NCBI RefSeq assembly: GCF_003598715.1
Contig: NZ_QZFU01000029.1
Span: 186,001 to 250,000, forward strand
From: Nocardia panacis
GTDB lineage: Bacteria > Actinomycetota > Actinomycetes > Mycobacteriales > Mycobacteriaceae
Direction of reading: 5' to 3'
Length of the DNA: 64,000 nucleotides
A program made the translations under genes and the position numbers. The first letter of the stretch is position 1; each line of letters opens with the position of its first letter. Shown here one piece after another: positions 12,001 to 19,284 of this stretch. A model generated the notes under the pieces. The model was given only the letters and a program-made list of their open reading frames with translations. It searched no databases and was not told where the DNA came from.

Positions 12001-15000
12001 GCGATCCCACCCAAACCCGGCTGTCCACCAGACATTTCGCGATCGATCCCGCTCGGCTTGCCGATCCGAACGCGACACCGGCTTCCATTCGGGACGAAAC
12101 GAGGCGCGCAGTCGGTCGCGCACTGGTGCAGCTCGGGCGTTGGCGTGCCGAACCGCTGGTCTATGACATTGTCGAGACCGAGTACACCAGGGCATTCGGT
12201 AAACCCGCGTCGGGTCCGGAATATCAGCGCACCGTCGCGGAACTTTTCGGCGAATCGAGCCTGCTGCCGTCAGGGGAGATCGACACTATGCAGGCCCTGC
12301 TCACTTCGTACGCGTTCGTGGCGAGTGGACAAGCGCCGGGACACCCCATCTATCAGCCGCTGCACGACGCGGTCGTTCGAGAGTATGAAAGTGCGCGTGG
12401 CCGCACCGCTGTCGAGTCGTGGGGTCCGCGCGATCGGCCGAACCTCCCGGAGACACTGGAGATCATGGCGGCGCTGGAACGCGACACGGGTTGGCGCGCC
12501 ATCGGTCTCGACCTGCCCGGCGTCGATATCGAAGACATCCGGGAGTTCGATCGTGTGGTTCGCCTGCTACATCGGATCTTCCCCAAGATCGATCCCCAAT
12601 TGATCGGATTCGCGCCGATGGTGATCGACGACGCGTTCGGGTTCGTCACCCACGATCTCGACTTCACGAAGCCGCGTTCCGGAATGCTCGGCCTCTCCGA
12701 ACGTGGAGTGATCAATCCCCGTGGCCTCGAAGCCATACACGACTCCAATATTATGACGAGGTATATGTCGGGTGGGCCAGGGCGACCGATTCGCGGGGTG
12801 GTTCTCCACGAGGGTTTGCACGCGGTAGCCGATACTGCGGGCATACGAAGAGACCCGGCAGGAGAAGCCGCTGAAAGTGCCGAACTGCGTGGCAGGTTGG
12901 CGGCCAGATTCAGGGAACTGCGTGCGGCCGGTTCGATCGATCCGAACGTCACGTTGCCCAAGTGGATCAGGGACGGGTTTGCCGGGTATGGATTCCGTCC
13001 GGACGGAACCTGGGACTTGCAGCACATACTCACCGAATCCGGCATGGCGGTACTCGACCGAGGTCCGGCCCCGACAGAGCCGGAACGTGTGGCGTACGAA
13101 TACTTGAAGAGCCGATACGATGCCGCACCCGACCCCGTAGGACGCCCGAGGCCCGAACCTGTGGCTGCCAACGGGGCCGCCGACCGGATCCGCCCCGCGA
13201 CAATGCAACTGGAGAACAGGCCCCGAGAGGCGGGTGGCCACCGGCTCGATGGCGTAGGCGAACCGGGTTGGGCGATGCTGCCCGGTGACCGCAAGAACCG
13301 CATCGGGAAAGAGTTCGCCGGTGGGCCGGATGTGCCGCCGTCCGCCCGAGCGGATTGGCGTCCGGCGGAGGCGACTCCGCAAGGCGGCTCGACCGGATCC
13401 GGCACGTGGCGGGAGACTCCGGGCGCCATGGTCCCCGCATCCGGCCACGACCCGATTGAACCATCTCGGCCCGCGCAGCCTACGGCCCAACCCGATCAAA
13501 CCCGCTCTGCCGCACCGCCGCTGGTTGATCGGCTGCCTGCCGCAGAGCAGCGCGGACGCGCGCGGGCGAAGGGTGAAGATGCCGGGCGCACCGAAACACG
13601 CTCGAAAGCAGCGGCCGAGTCGAGCGAAGACGCCGAATCGCCGCGGCAGCCTGCCGCCGATCGGCAGCACAGCGGCGCGGATTGGTCCGATGCGGACTTG
13701 GAAGCATTCCGCGATATCTTGAACCCGACACGCGGAAGGTATTCGCCCGAACCGACCGATTTCGCGGAGAAATCGGTGGGTGATGATCGAACAGCATCGC
13801 GTCGCAAGGGTGCGGTGGCCGAATCGGGCGCGCACGCACCGCATTCGGAAGCCGACGCCGCGGACTCCGATCGGTGGCGTCCATCGCGGTTCAAGAACCT
13901 GACCGAATTGGTCCGGATGTTTTCCGGGATGCATTCGGGTATTCGGGTAGCCGGATTCAAGGGTGCGTCGATGGTTCCGGCTCATATAGTGGAGTCGCTG
14001 CGGGTCGTGCACGAAGCGGCTCGTGATCACGGCTGGCACGTCGATCGAATCGACGACGCCGATTCTTCCGGGGACGCATCGAGGCCGAATACCGGTGTCC
14101 TGATGAAGATCAAAGGTATGGAGTCGAGGAATCCGGCGGATTGGCTGGATCCGAGCGAAACTCTTATGCAAGCCGACACCCTATATATCGACCGTGCGAC
14201 GCTGACCGACTCGAATCTTTCTCCTGGAGAAGTGCGTACCGAAGTCCTGCGCGCAGTGGCCGATGCCATGGTGCGAGTCGGCCGCTGGCGAGCCGAGCCG
14301 CAGGTTTACGGAATTTTGGCGCGAGCATACGAGGCGACACATTCGGGGCGGGCCGATGGTGCCGAATACCTGCATTGGGTGAAGGAACAGTTCGGGCCGA
14401 AGAGCGTCGACAGCGCCGGGCAGATCCGGGTTCGCGAGGTGCTGACGCACGCCTACGCGGCGGTGGAGAATGGGGCGACCGAACCCGTCCACCTGGCACT
14501 ACACGATGTCGTGGTCGCGGAGTATCAGCGATGGCGGGGGCGGAAGGCCGGTGATCCGCTGGTCGACGGAGGCGTGGATGCGCCATCGGTTCGTGTGGGC
14601 AGAGCACTCGGCGACGCACTGGCGCGAGACTACGGTGTCGAGCCGGTCGGATTGGATATCCCCGATGCCGATCAGCATGCGCTGCACCGTGCCGATTCCG
14701 CGTTTCGGTTGTTCGCCGACTTCTTCCCCGGTGTACGCCCGGAGAAGTTCGGTTCGTTGCCGATGGAGGCCAATGGGGCGATGGCGACAAGTGATCGTGA
14801 TGTGCCGAATCGGTCCGTGCACCTCGCCCTCTCCGAACGGATTCTCATTAATCCGGCGCTCGCTGACGGCATGCGCAAGCTCGCCGTGCAGGAAGGTTTC
14901 TGGTCCGGGCCGCCGGAGCATGCCATCGAAGCGCTTCTCGGCCACGAGTTCGCGCACCTGATAGCGGACGTCGCCAAAATGTCGACCGATTCTTCCGGCA

Positions 15001-16046
15001 AGAATTTGGAAATGGCGGCGGCATACACGGAACTCCGAGCCAGGTTCGCCGAGCTCGCCGCGTCGGGCGAAATCGATCCCGCCACCCCATTCGAAACCTG
15101 GCTTGCCGAGGGGACCAGCGGATACAGCAGGCACAACCGGGGCGGGCTCGAGATTCACGAGGCGTACGCGGAGGCATTCGTCTCGGTGTTATTCAACGGA
15201 CGGCATGCGAGCGAACCCGAAAAGGTGCTGTTCCGGCGCTTGATGCGACGCTATGAGGCAGCGGTCGAATCCGACGGCGGCGCGCATCGACGCCCGTCGG
15301 AGCCGGTGAGTGCTCGAGCCGGGCATGAACCGTCCCATCCAGTGGCGGACGAACCCACCGAAGGCCGGGTGACGGGTAAGCCGCCCGTTGAGAACCTGGA
15401 ACCCGCTGCACCGGACCATGGTTCGGAGCCTCGCGCCGGGGTCAACCAGGGCTGGATTCGCCAGGTATTCGAGGGTGTCGCCGGATTCCACCCCGGCGCG
15501 GCGCGGACGACCCCGGCCGATCAGCTGGTGATTCCGGTGCAGCACGTCGAGAACGGGGAGTTCGACGTCGTGCTGACGCAGGATGGGGCTCGCACTCGCG
15601 GGCATGTCGAAAACGTGGTGCTCGGGACGAATCCGATTCCGACGGCCGAGGCCATGCTGGGGTTGTTCGAGAAAATGCACCACGAGATCCATGGAGAGGT
15701 CGGCCTGCGGGAAGGGGTATCCGTCGGTCGGAATCTCGATGCCGCGCCGGGGGAACGGCAGGCCGACACGCACCGGCTGGTCGCTACGGCCGAGAGCAAG
15801 CTGCGCGACTGGAATTGGCTGCACGAGGCGCAGATTCAAGCCGTGCGCGCCAAAGTCGAGAATATGGCCGCGAACTCGTTGGCGCATACCCGAGGCGTCG
15901 TCGACCTCCGGTTGACCGCCCTCGGTCTGCCGGGCGAGCGGGTGCTGCTCGTCGAGGTGCGCGACGATGGCGAAGCGGGATCGCCCGGACGCAGAGCGAC
16001 GTGGTTCCTCCTGCGCGAGTCCGATGGTGGCGCACCGCTGCGCTGA
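1..16046 (+). CDS. Giant multidomain protein, 5' partial: tandem GHKL/RsbW-like ATPase modules plus two zincin metallopeptidase domains
   Basis: The reading frame (first full codon at 3) has no stop before the window edge, so the true start is probably upstream; GTG 105 is only the first start codon inside the window. Residues below count from GTG 105. Seen: a RyR-like helical stretch at about 106-169; about eight copies of a module ending in a WFVIRE-type motif (near 626-830, 986-1203, 1374-1589, 2214-2431, 2526-2729, 3214-3431, 3536-3787, 5109-5309); two zincin-like modules with HEGLH at 4235-4239 and HEFAH at 4947-4951. The module at 3536-3787 keeps the GHKL set: E3680/N3684 N-box, D3714 in EVIDNN, and a GRGRGM glycine motif. 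Other copies are eroded. Linkers are long and rich in Pro, Ala, Asp, Glu and Ser. I infer a polymorphic-toxin-like, probably secreted protein; T7SS secretion is suggested only by the adjacent ESX operon. Substrates are unknown. Confidence 0.85.
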   Translation, partial: RIFARGDEPAGIDLRNEFAELLPGAPVKIPRHLIVQVGRGGHADWMETSYNPKDPRGPWRPTSDGAWFDWAMREQPWVARGESPWVRVEEGKQQVDIVGTPFEFQPLERRQDSELSAEVAFRAAMELRAQGVVLDPNNPVHIDYISEQIHIAWLERNGLRASEEQSKPYVGILHDLVDQLSEKERDADRLFARLAVEALIDEGLAGHPATESVRAAADSAHAPGDRAASESNGSRGRRFVATPFAEDSPAHLHTTALNEMAKYLVEADGQPQYMVPAPELAYLRSLFEQAGIGDILPMLGDHLLGDPAVGDAKYRDPRHAMAEIARMALARGFFEEHRNGSPIMRLDGDFGPLTGAERHPTDRMAHASPSALGNRVDPDPLPGSRTDRAHLSARLGLRSEEATPERLVEERYRTVLRAIVIEALHETMDAHAEATDPAVRDQLAAQRDTWLRLLGRDESEAGTTWSTPLGEALRTEVLDRLDALAGLRALHEVDSDRPSRADAMSDGRIPTAADALDVPGGKAARGEMSPVVPSRPRQRGRLGDTGIEFADGGRADGRGHANDPRNGHGTQPTPPAASSDQREARRARVRQQVLDSLLDPSNAETIVQPRAWRLKAEPAEDPQRSHFEARPDPRAGRIYREEPEPGSSPGESRARLTEARSIRERLPDFSFGKPEHVSSGHTGLPVRLGPDAGARVVLSGVEPYTLRVVDIRLGSDPVKAAADLRQLYALLESEYPNSRHEYTVVGDEVSLGAPTEHWAGTRAAEVGEKFEKIERRLLWLKWADSGAIDVAVQRLGRLIASCEADANGAYSVRWTVLDRLGRRTLLLEVIDNVDLGVGGFSAGDSGVTPTPEGRSSWFIIREPESGGHDVSPDSAAEDPHVTQVLDRGFGIDLRNLSIKKTLLAAFGDPAAVEPIPDPAGVRGKRSTYPRFMKWMGTEKGRDVKNPTEQDFADYEEFARPGTTGAEEHSATTRAEQRPTTPDPQDVPARRADNTAGTDRDEVSQRQRAREGAAMAQAQLEGLAAAERLREHNPGVRVDAVRDMGGGRTEVSVTLLPEAGVPGRAVVVLRGGIDPLAVHVEQVELGSDPVRAAEHLNNLFTRNGPFEEFDRRAGRPYTRNISFGFPKGEVWPQGRVDDAGAVFKSIIRDLRNLHWSDSAAIDSAEVLLRELITDSLVYTRSVVRVEWTVFGEHGSKALFIRVIEDEPGDHVRRDLPPGAGVTESGGLRSTWLVLKSSEGPQDGSGGSGGSRPHGPTAPPVAPADRGQGQTPRGTNAARPSRPQDPAAGLGGRYTGGVVTDVPQQQVRRRVGFPGGRQHPDRLYGFDPELPEAHASNRPLDGVKPAADSASGTHRPAAQDGADQPARTTGAGTERAPEDPAGHHDSSAPARTGAEPEPPRTESNPVPRFELGGDGPGDAEDMRQRVAAALGFMNAEDVAPQVSEVVSNAMAVRGGPVVVERHDAGSVVRIKVGPNGHEHTTVTISKPGDKRTVQLEMTAGKDDSSSAEHAVARLRELTRDWRDPNGEQAGHAERITADLVRDMQAQTAGDGTVSITVSGSPGARLLAVDVTDNAPDSATVNAVRARVLTELAEYAHHADVEAVSDRGDPADGISVHFEFEENTARIGSGREHETPCGYATLHADPALHARQSGKPIEWGRITVRDGVILDADGAPLTTAPTGDHFLAADPWDVRYTRTDDPGGLYGTLKTPSELIFAAHTVIREGKLVAIIGDVNEFRGEPTADPREKANQSAAYAAQALHTFNDLGADISRVDKNGEPQGALWRDGGRPDPAEVSSSRIRAEEMFTGYDHETWFGVEKVAYSEDSMTVTVTMNRVVGETTTATITFGREGDRWTGRYSDIELSSDVERSSADLNKLNRHLNDWLAGGVDRSAIDQALAGKLPIDSKPSTSAVPQTPSHDRSASNGRGVHPGALPDRRIPTAADALDVPGGKAARGEMSPVVPSRPRQRGRLGDTGIEFADGEQVDWRGHANDPRNRRAANSQADAPIHGATEAPNSPTDQSPPKAVDPRIGWGRATASESVPEHVSRGGDSDAAARSSGNAEATEPTPDPAGLRALKKHPSLDLLEKWMEDNGRSLPPNKKDFEDFTREWERSEQERRSARKQAGEPSAAAADGERPDLGRSGAAEAGGARQDPTSTREDLTRTRVDLSEAPTQVVLSEREREVVRRAAMRAGAGWVAPESRADAVRVIDEQLAREQSAAEKAQRDGVAAAEEELRESATEKPTLVAKGGPVFDDVRAQVNRVDGLGDHVRVDEVRRFDSGRVEVTLTLGQEGGPQSTLTLVLPENGQDTVHFTHFDLGEKAVRAAEALYSRLEPLNKPGGPVWSERIEQRWELGSGTVGMGVVQWGSFARLQMTEFMKDSGWTEARTEFAAEMADGLIRSRLRVSESGAMIRCTTFGEPGERVMLVEVIDSGGAPTSLPEGAGGSELLADNRRSTWFVVREAALPDHAGGRSARHESGAAREDLGGSRPSTDEDGVKPVGASGRDPRASYRLTDDTAGSTHLPTDDSPPHTVLAQGVDREPAGDTAKPAAAEATPTNPLGDVLNAGGATVAEVFGRAGTEVRVDLVEEIAPGHFKVAVTLEGGTTAKVELKGESGIVTARVVHLESSADPVVAAQRLRELFHGVEPAFSDVEFKPEAQELAARSDRGADYDAGKLLRRLMELKWFDPEGIGQASARLGGMVADSLHSTAGSVHVRWAVSGEPGQRRLLIEVVETPDPTRGRAENIDATELPDGRQSRWFVVSEDNRGGARAADHPTPPAGDGGRNRRTEGSETSAPKPDSPSNGATQPSAADTGASSAESPSDGYAGENNAVKLDRSALAAAAAKLGAGRSGAADAPEHLAPESDSRPANTAQSAADTAPPVGSAAESRPDRHGETARTERITPAQARAVMAESAAQPGKATGSSNTDVAPTAERAADPEPVDNGRQTHNAERINLAEVRAAAARLAASRGDSTFTNKADALELGGRADRQDSAAATNYKRGPGSPDHRFHPDDGGYQPSGFDAAARNGNSSSGAHVSPEAEASGTGPAKPEAQHPEVLDSGESRPMPGESHEERPTTDPAVDPVGAGRDSIPEASVDESRKGTEASDAPELDPQAARRAKMRKVLDLLVSGGEVEPPPLTPEERALRGAGLILPPDMRVTEQLNKPVSAEASLPDAPAHAEAGASGHDSRPSAISGGEAREGDSGTRRDEEMPENARALVLAANRLGDWVYTAPPEEQQRIVAEQIVLDTAPVRETARLVRDLGPGYALGEPHTSGDGRTYVPVTVGSGEATMVWTHQDSLLVHVEDARLGTDAPAAAARLRELFPLIADRLPGTDFTESTVRTGGLSFGVPSAELGSQRQVELVRAHNRIAGELRKLSWSSPEAMREATHRLARLIAGAEADPHGSYEVRWSSFGRSGKRVLLIEVIDDAPVRETGFVSETAGVTESEGRRSSWFVIRESEAQGRGRDETSPIEAPEATGTPHKSGGEEVNPTRGSSSSGIEPNAEHEGAQPVRATSGSRAEHGPELDATAPHTSPAEAPNATEHDPHSAADAQHGAESAPAAGGSSWAVEPFQDLGEGYRVGAVRMLDPNRAVVPLTVDSADGTPRQVSLLISRENGRRTVHYASVELGAEPIGMAEALRELDAHLLNAGLTVAEKSGVRVSFTLEPAEGTTPDERERLAPKLREAAVEQLKEWAWVGEEKIGDVAVVVSEYAANALGNSDGPVTVVLTASGKYGSRKLFGEVIDNNPNHAPEEYGRPLGEGEPSDPLVMWSDEAIDTFLETASERGRGRGMAAILSDAVGVQDIPGGKSTWFVIGEERGKGEGGRPDNHPDGGPVDHDAGGPNSLPDRSVDVNDRGSVDTVPLAESGRGDTEPGPDRARSLSGGPVTSEQPAEHTRESDVTAAEWHLKPGATVLEHIDSFYDRHPEVRVIVMKHDSAFVPELVGEFLLGVHEAMVEHSWDVGQIVIGNVRPHSRSVIDVVVAVEGHESSLPPADWRDPTQTRLSTRHFAIDPARLADPNATPASIRDETRRAVGRALVQLGRWRAEPLVYDIVETEYTRAFGKPASGPEYQRTVAELFGESSLLPSGEIDTMQALLTSYAFVASGQAPGHPIYQPLHDAVVREYESARGRTAVESWGPRDRPNLPETLEIMAALERDTGWRAIGLDLPGVDIEDIREFDRVVRLLHRIFPKIDPQLIGFAPMVIDDAFGFVTHDLDFTKPRSGMLGLSERGVINPRGLEAIHDSNIMTRYMSGGPGRPIRGVVLHEGLHAVADTAGIRRDPAGEAAESAELRGRLAARFRELRAAGSIDPNVTLPKWIRDGFAGYGFRPDGTWDLQHILTESGMAVLDRGPAPTEPERVAYEYLKSRYDAAPDPVGRPRPEPVAANGAADRIRPATMQLENRPREAGGHRLDGVGEPGWAMLPGDRKNRIGKEFAGGPDVPPSARADWRPAEATPQGGSTGSGTWRETPGAMVPASGHDPIEPSRPAQPTAQPDQTRSAAPPLVDRLPAAEQRGRARAKGEDAGRTETRSKAAAESSEDAESPRQPAADRQHSGADWSDADLEAFRDILNPTRGRYSPEPTDFAEKSVGDDRTASRRKGAVAESGAHAPHSEADAADSDRWRPSRFKNLTELVRMFSGMHSGIRVAGFKGASMVPAHIVESLRVVHEAARDHGWHVDRIDDADSSGDASRPNTGVLMKIKGMESRNPADWLDPSETLMQADTLYIDRATLTDSNLSPGEVRTEVLRAVADAMVRVGRWRAEPQVYGILARAYEATHSGRADGAEYLHWVKEQFGPKSVDSAGQIRVREVLTHAYAAVENGATEPVHLALHDVVVAEYQRWRGRKAGDPLVDGGVDAPSVRVGRALGDALARDYGVEPVGLDIPDADQHALHRADSAFRLFADFFPGVRPEKFGSLPMEANGAMATSDRDVPNRSVHLALSERILINPALADGMRKLAVQEGFWSGPPEHAIEALLGHEFAHLIADVAKMSTDSSGKNLEMAAAYTELRARFAELAASGEIDPATPFETWLAEGTSGYSRHNRGGLEIHEAYAEAFVSVLFNGRHASEPEKVLFRRLMRRYEAAVESDGGAHRRPSEPVSARAGHEPSHPVADEPTEGRVTGKPPVENLEPAAPDHGSEPRAGVNQGWIRQVFEGVAGFHPGAARTTPADQLVIPVQHVENGEFDVVLTQDGARTRGHVENVVLGTNPIPTAEAMLGLFEKMHHEIHGEVGLREGVSVGRNLDAAPGERQADTHRLVATAESKLRDWNWLHEAQIQAVRAKVENMAANSLAHTRGVVDLRLTALGLPGERVLLVEVRDDGEAGSPGRRATWFLLRESDGGAPLR
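1523..1659. repeat. 137-bp direct repeat, copy 1, inside the giant gene
   Basis: Read base by base this stretch is identical to 5807-5943, and similarity continues for about 40 bp (both run into GGCGTGGGCACGCCAATGA). It encodes a basic/Pro linker starting RIPTAADALDVPGGKAARGE. It precedes GHKL-like module 1. Its codon use is less GC3-biased than the surroundings. Confidence 0.9.
5807..5943. repeat. 137-bp direct repeat, copy 2, inside the giant gene
   Basis: Second in-frame copy of the 1523-1659 repeat, offset 4,284 bp (1,428 codons), so recombination between the copies would delete or duplicate an in-frame cassette holding modules 1-3. Confidence 0.9.
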
Positions 16047-16265
16047 CGGGCGAATCCCTGTCATGTCAACCGGGGACGCGACGACCTCCCGAGAACCCGC
16101 ACCGCGCACCCTCGCAGCGCACAATAGTCACCGACGGTCGATCCGCCGCGTCACATGATCAAGGGCGCGCTCCGCTTCTCGGGGCGCGGCGTCATAGTGA
16201 CGATTCGTGTCCGCCGAACAATCTCGCCGCCGCATTCGGTGATCCGCCGTTGGTGGGCAAACCTG

Positions 16266-17045
16266 TTGTGGACAAATAGATTTGAGCTGGAACTTTTCGA
16301 CTCCGAATTGGCCGCCGCCTGGTCCGAATTGTGCGAGAGCCACCTGCCCGCACCGTTGACCCACATCGCGCGCACCGAATTCCACGACGACCACGAGCGC
16401 AAGCTCGTCGCGGTTCGTGCGAGCCTGCGCGAAGAGTTCGCTCCAGTGTTGCGTGAAACCGCCGCCCGGACATCAGAGTCGCGGTGCGCACCAAATCAAT
16501 GGCCCGCGATGCCCAAGAAATTGAGGGCTGCGTCCGCCTGCTCGCCACGCGAAAAAACCAGTGCGCCTTCCTGATCGAACAGCACATCGGCCGAATCATA
16601 TGGAATGCTGAAGGATTCACAATTGCCGAATATTCGGTCACCGACCTGGCCCGCGCCATAGTCGCAGCCCGCCGCAGACGGAGCCCGGCAGGAGGCCGGA
16701 TGTCGTGCCGGATCATCCCCATGAGACCGGGCTCGACTACGAATACGGCCACTCCATGGTGCACGACACCTTCGAGGGCGGAATCTCCACCAGGGCATGA
16801 TGGTTCGAGCGCACGGCCACGGACGCGGTGGGAACGATCGAGATGGCGCAGGCGTACTCCCGCTTCGGCCCGCGGGGCATCCCGGCCACACCCTGCATTG
16901 GCGTGATCTGGCCGACGATGGACGCTACGCGGCCATAACCGGCCACCCCGCCGCCGCAGTCGGCGCGAGCGCCGAGCGGATGGCCTCCCTGATCAATTCG
17001 GGCCTGATCACGCTCGTGCGCGCCCTCCGCGACGACCGCTCATGA
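16266..17045 (+). pseudogene. Decayed EspG-like gene
   Basis: Three blocks align in order to the intact EspG at 19281-20081 but sit in different frames. Block 1 (from about 16266) reads RFELELFDSELAAAW, matching the EspG N-terminus. Block 2 starts near 16463 in another frame with RPDIRVAVRTKS, matching RPDLRIAINGF. A later stretch contains GLDYEYGHSM, an in-frame stop near 16798, and TIEMAQAYSRFGPRGI, matching the VGTIDIVQGRSIYGPRGI region. The final block is LHWRDLADDGRYA, matching LQWRDLLDDGRYV, and ends at the stop at 17045. At least two frameshifts and one stop are needed, so no functional EspG is made. The start is approximate (a TTG). Whether this is natural decay or sequencing error cannot be told here, but several lesions favour decay. 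Confidence 0.75.
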
Positions 17046-17193
17046 CACCTGTCGTAGCACCGTAAAGAACCTCAAGGGCTGGTTAAGTTCCCAGCGCCGG
17101 CAACCCGCGGTCGCCCAAATCATGTCACGATGAGCGCGAGGTCGGAAACGTCCGGCGTATGTGCGGACCGGCGTGGTGGCTAGGAGTTGTCCA

Positions 17194-19284
17194 GTGGGAG
17201 ATGAGCAGGCCCCGTGGGCTGGGCTACAGAGTCAGGCACGCGGTGACGGCAAGGGGCGCGGCCGTACGATCAAGTTCGACAAGAACAATGTCAACCAGGC
17301 AGGCGACGTGGTGCACGCGCTGGCGGATCTGCTGTCCATCTACAGCGCGGCGGCCCATGATCTCGGCGGCAAATCGAAAATCGGTGGCTCGAGTGCCGAG
17401 GTCGTCTCGAATATCACTGAGAACGCCCACCACTTCGGAGAATTCGACTCCGGCGTTCGACTTTCGGATCTGTTCCGCGATGCCGCAACGGATTTGGTGA
17501 ACAACCTAATGCCGAAGTATGTCGAGGCCGCGACCCATATCGGTCGCGCCTTCCTCGATGCGACCAAGGAAATGGTTGGCACCGAAGAGGAGACGGCCGA
17601 AGAATTCAAGAGGTTGGTGTCCGGGAGCAAGGCGGGGGAGAAGTCGCTCAAAACGGGAGCGGATCGTCAGGAGTACACCTACAAAACCGATCGCGGCGAC
17701 GCGCCGACGACCGTCAGCACCTATGTCCACACTGCGCCTCAGCAGCCGTCCTGGACGACCTCCGGGAGCGACGGGAATAGTCTGCCTTCGCCGGTCCCGA
17801 GGGACGAGGGCAGCAAGTCGCCTTTCGCGAAGTCGAAAGGCGACCCCAAATACGCAGTGCCGATGTCGCATCCGGCGCGCTATCCGGGTGCGGTGGATCC
17901 GACGAAGCTCGCAGCGAATCCAAATGTAGTCGTGCCCGAGAATGCCGAGTCCTTGACCTACCGCAGGGCGGTCGAGCTCGGACTCTCACTGCAGGGGCGG
18001 TCGGCCGCATTGAACGGGATGGCCGGGGACTGGAACCGGATAGCGGCGCGAATCGAAACCGGCACCAGGGATGTGCACTACAAGATTACGGACCTGACGG
18101 CGCCCGGCGTTTGGGAGGGCAACACAGCGACCACTGCGAAAGCCGCAGTCGATGCTTATGTCGGCGCGGCGAACCAGTTGACCGATGGGATGCGGGAAAT
18201 AGGAAGACTGCTCTCGAACGGCGCGGGCTGGACTTCCGTAGTGCACTCCTACATGCCGGTGGGCGGGTCGCCGTACGCGGATCCGACCCCGGAGGTGGAA
18301 TCGCAGATAATGGCGGTCGCCAGGGAGGCATACTCCGGCTGGTACATGGAGGGCGTCAGAGCGACCTCGATGGTCCCGAAACTGCCCCCGCCCACTGGAA
18401 TTCAAGGAGCGGCTCCTGGCCCCCAGTTGCCGGGCGTGCCGGGGGAAGGGGTTCCCGGCGGTATTCCGGGCGGCATGCCTGGTCTCGGTGCCGGGCCGGG
18501 TGGCGGTGCTATGCCACGGGTTCCGAAGATGGGCGATATGGCGGGCATGACCGGTCTCGCAGGCGGTGGTTCCGGACATGTCCCGTCGACGGTACCGGCG
18601 AACTATCTGGACCCCGAATCAGGCAGAGCGCAGGCTGCCCGCGCCGCCGCCCAATTGGAAGAGCAGGGCCGGGCCGCCGCGGACCAGGCCAAACAACGCG
18701 AGGACTGGGCCGCCCAGCAGCAGGCCGCGAATGAACAGGCCAAGCAGCAGGCCGCCGAACAGCAGGCCCGCCAGCAATCCGAGCAGGCTGCCCAGCAGGC
18801 CAAGCAGGGCATGGACCAGGGCATGCAGGCGGCTCAGCAAGCCATGGCCGCCGCAGTGGATGCCGCCAAACAAGCGGCGGCCAAGGGCATGCAGGAGCAG
18901 GCCAAAGAGTACGCCGCGGGCCTTCCGGGCCTCGGGAAGCCGGATATCAATGGCGCCGCCGGACTCGGCCGCGGTGGCGGCGGTCCCGGTGGCGGCCTCG
19001 GCGGTGCCACCCCGATGTCGCGCGAAGCACTCAGCGCCGCAAAGCTTTTCCCCCGCGCCAGCCTGCCCGGCCAGGCGATCGCGGGTGCGAACCCATTGGC
19101 CAGGGCCGGACTCGCGGGTCCAATGTCCGGCGGCCCCGGCCCCGGACCGCATCCTGGCAACGCTGCGGGCGCCAATCAGGCAAAGGATCCCAAGAAGGCC
19201 GAGTATCTGAAGTCGGCGGAGAATCTCGAAGAGGCACTGGGTGATCCGGTGATCGTGACCATACCCGTGGCGGGGCAGCAGTGA
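17194..19284 (+). CDS. ESX-associated WXG/PPE-like secreted protein with Gln/Ala-rich and Gly/Pro-rich tail
   Basis: About 696 aa. Start chosen at GTG 17194 because AGGAG lies at 17182-17186 with 7-nt spacing; an in-frame GTG at 17161 lacks such a site. The N-terminal third is helical. A second helical region, about residues 250-350, carries a W-x-G type turn (PGVWEGNTATTAK), as in WXG100/PPE helical hairpins. A Gly/Pro/Met-rich linker follows, then a long Gln/Ala-rich probably coiled-coil segment (about 470-575), then a Gly/Pro tail. No signal peptide or membrane segment is visible. The architecture fits Esp substrates such as EspB/EspK, but I cannot assign orthology. Its stop overlaps the following espG start (GTGA), implying a co-translated substrate-chaperone pair. 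Confidence 0.7.
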   Translation: MGDEQAPWAGLQSQARGDGKGRGRTIKFDKNNVNQAGDVVHALADLLSIYSAAAHDLGGKSKIGGSSAEVVSNITENAHHFGEFDSGVRLSDLFRDAATDLVNNLMPKYVEAATHIGRAFLDATKEMVGTEEETAEEFKRLVSGSKAGEKSLKTGADRQEYTYKTDRGDAPTTVSTYVHTAPQQPSWTTSGSDGNSLPSPVPRDEGSKSPFAKSKGDPKYAVPMSHPARYPGAVDPTKLAANPNVVVPENAESLTYRRAVELGLSLQGRSAALNGMAGDWNRIAARIETGTRDVHYKITDLTAPGVWEGNTATTAKAAVDAYVGAANQLTDGMREIGRLLSNGAGWTSVVHSYMPVGGSPYADPTPEVESQIMAVAREAYSGWYMEGVRATSMVPKLPPPTGIQGAAPGPQLPGVPGEGVPGGIPGGMPGLGAGPGGGAMPRVPKMGDMAGMTGLAGGGSGHVPSTVPANYLDPESGRAQAARAAAQLEEQGRAAADQAKQREDWAAQQQAANEQAKQQAAEQQARQQSEQAAQQAKQGMDQGMQAAQQAMAAAVDAAKQAAAKGMQEQAKEYAAGLPGLGKPDINGAAGLGRGGGGPGGGLGGATPMSREALSAAKLFPRASLPGQAIAGANPLARAGLAGPMSGGPGPGPHPGNAAGANQAKDPKKAEYLKSAENLEEALGDPVIVTIPVAGQQ

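Noticed and set aside
16155..16574. Intact 139-codon protein gene
   Set aside because: Only its second half resembles EspG, and the homology continues in other frames, so it is part of the relic.
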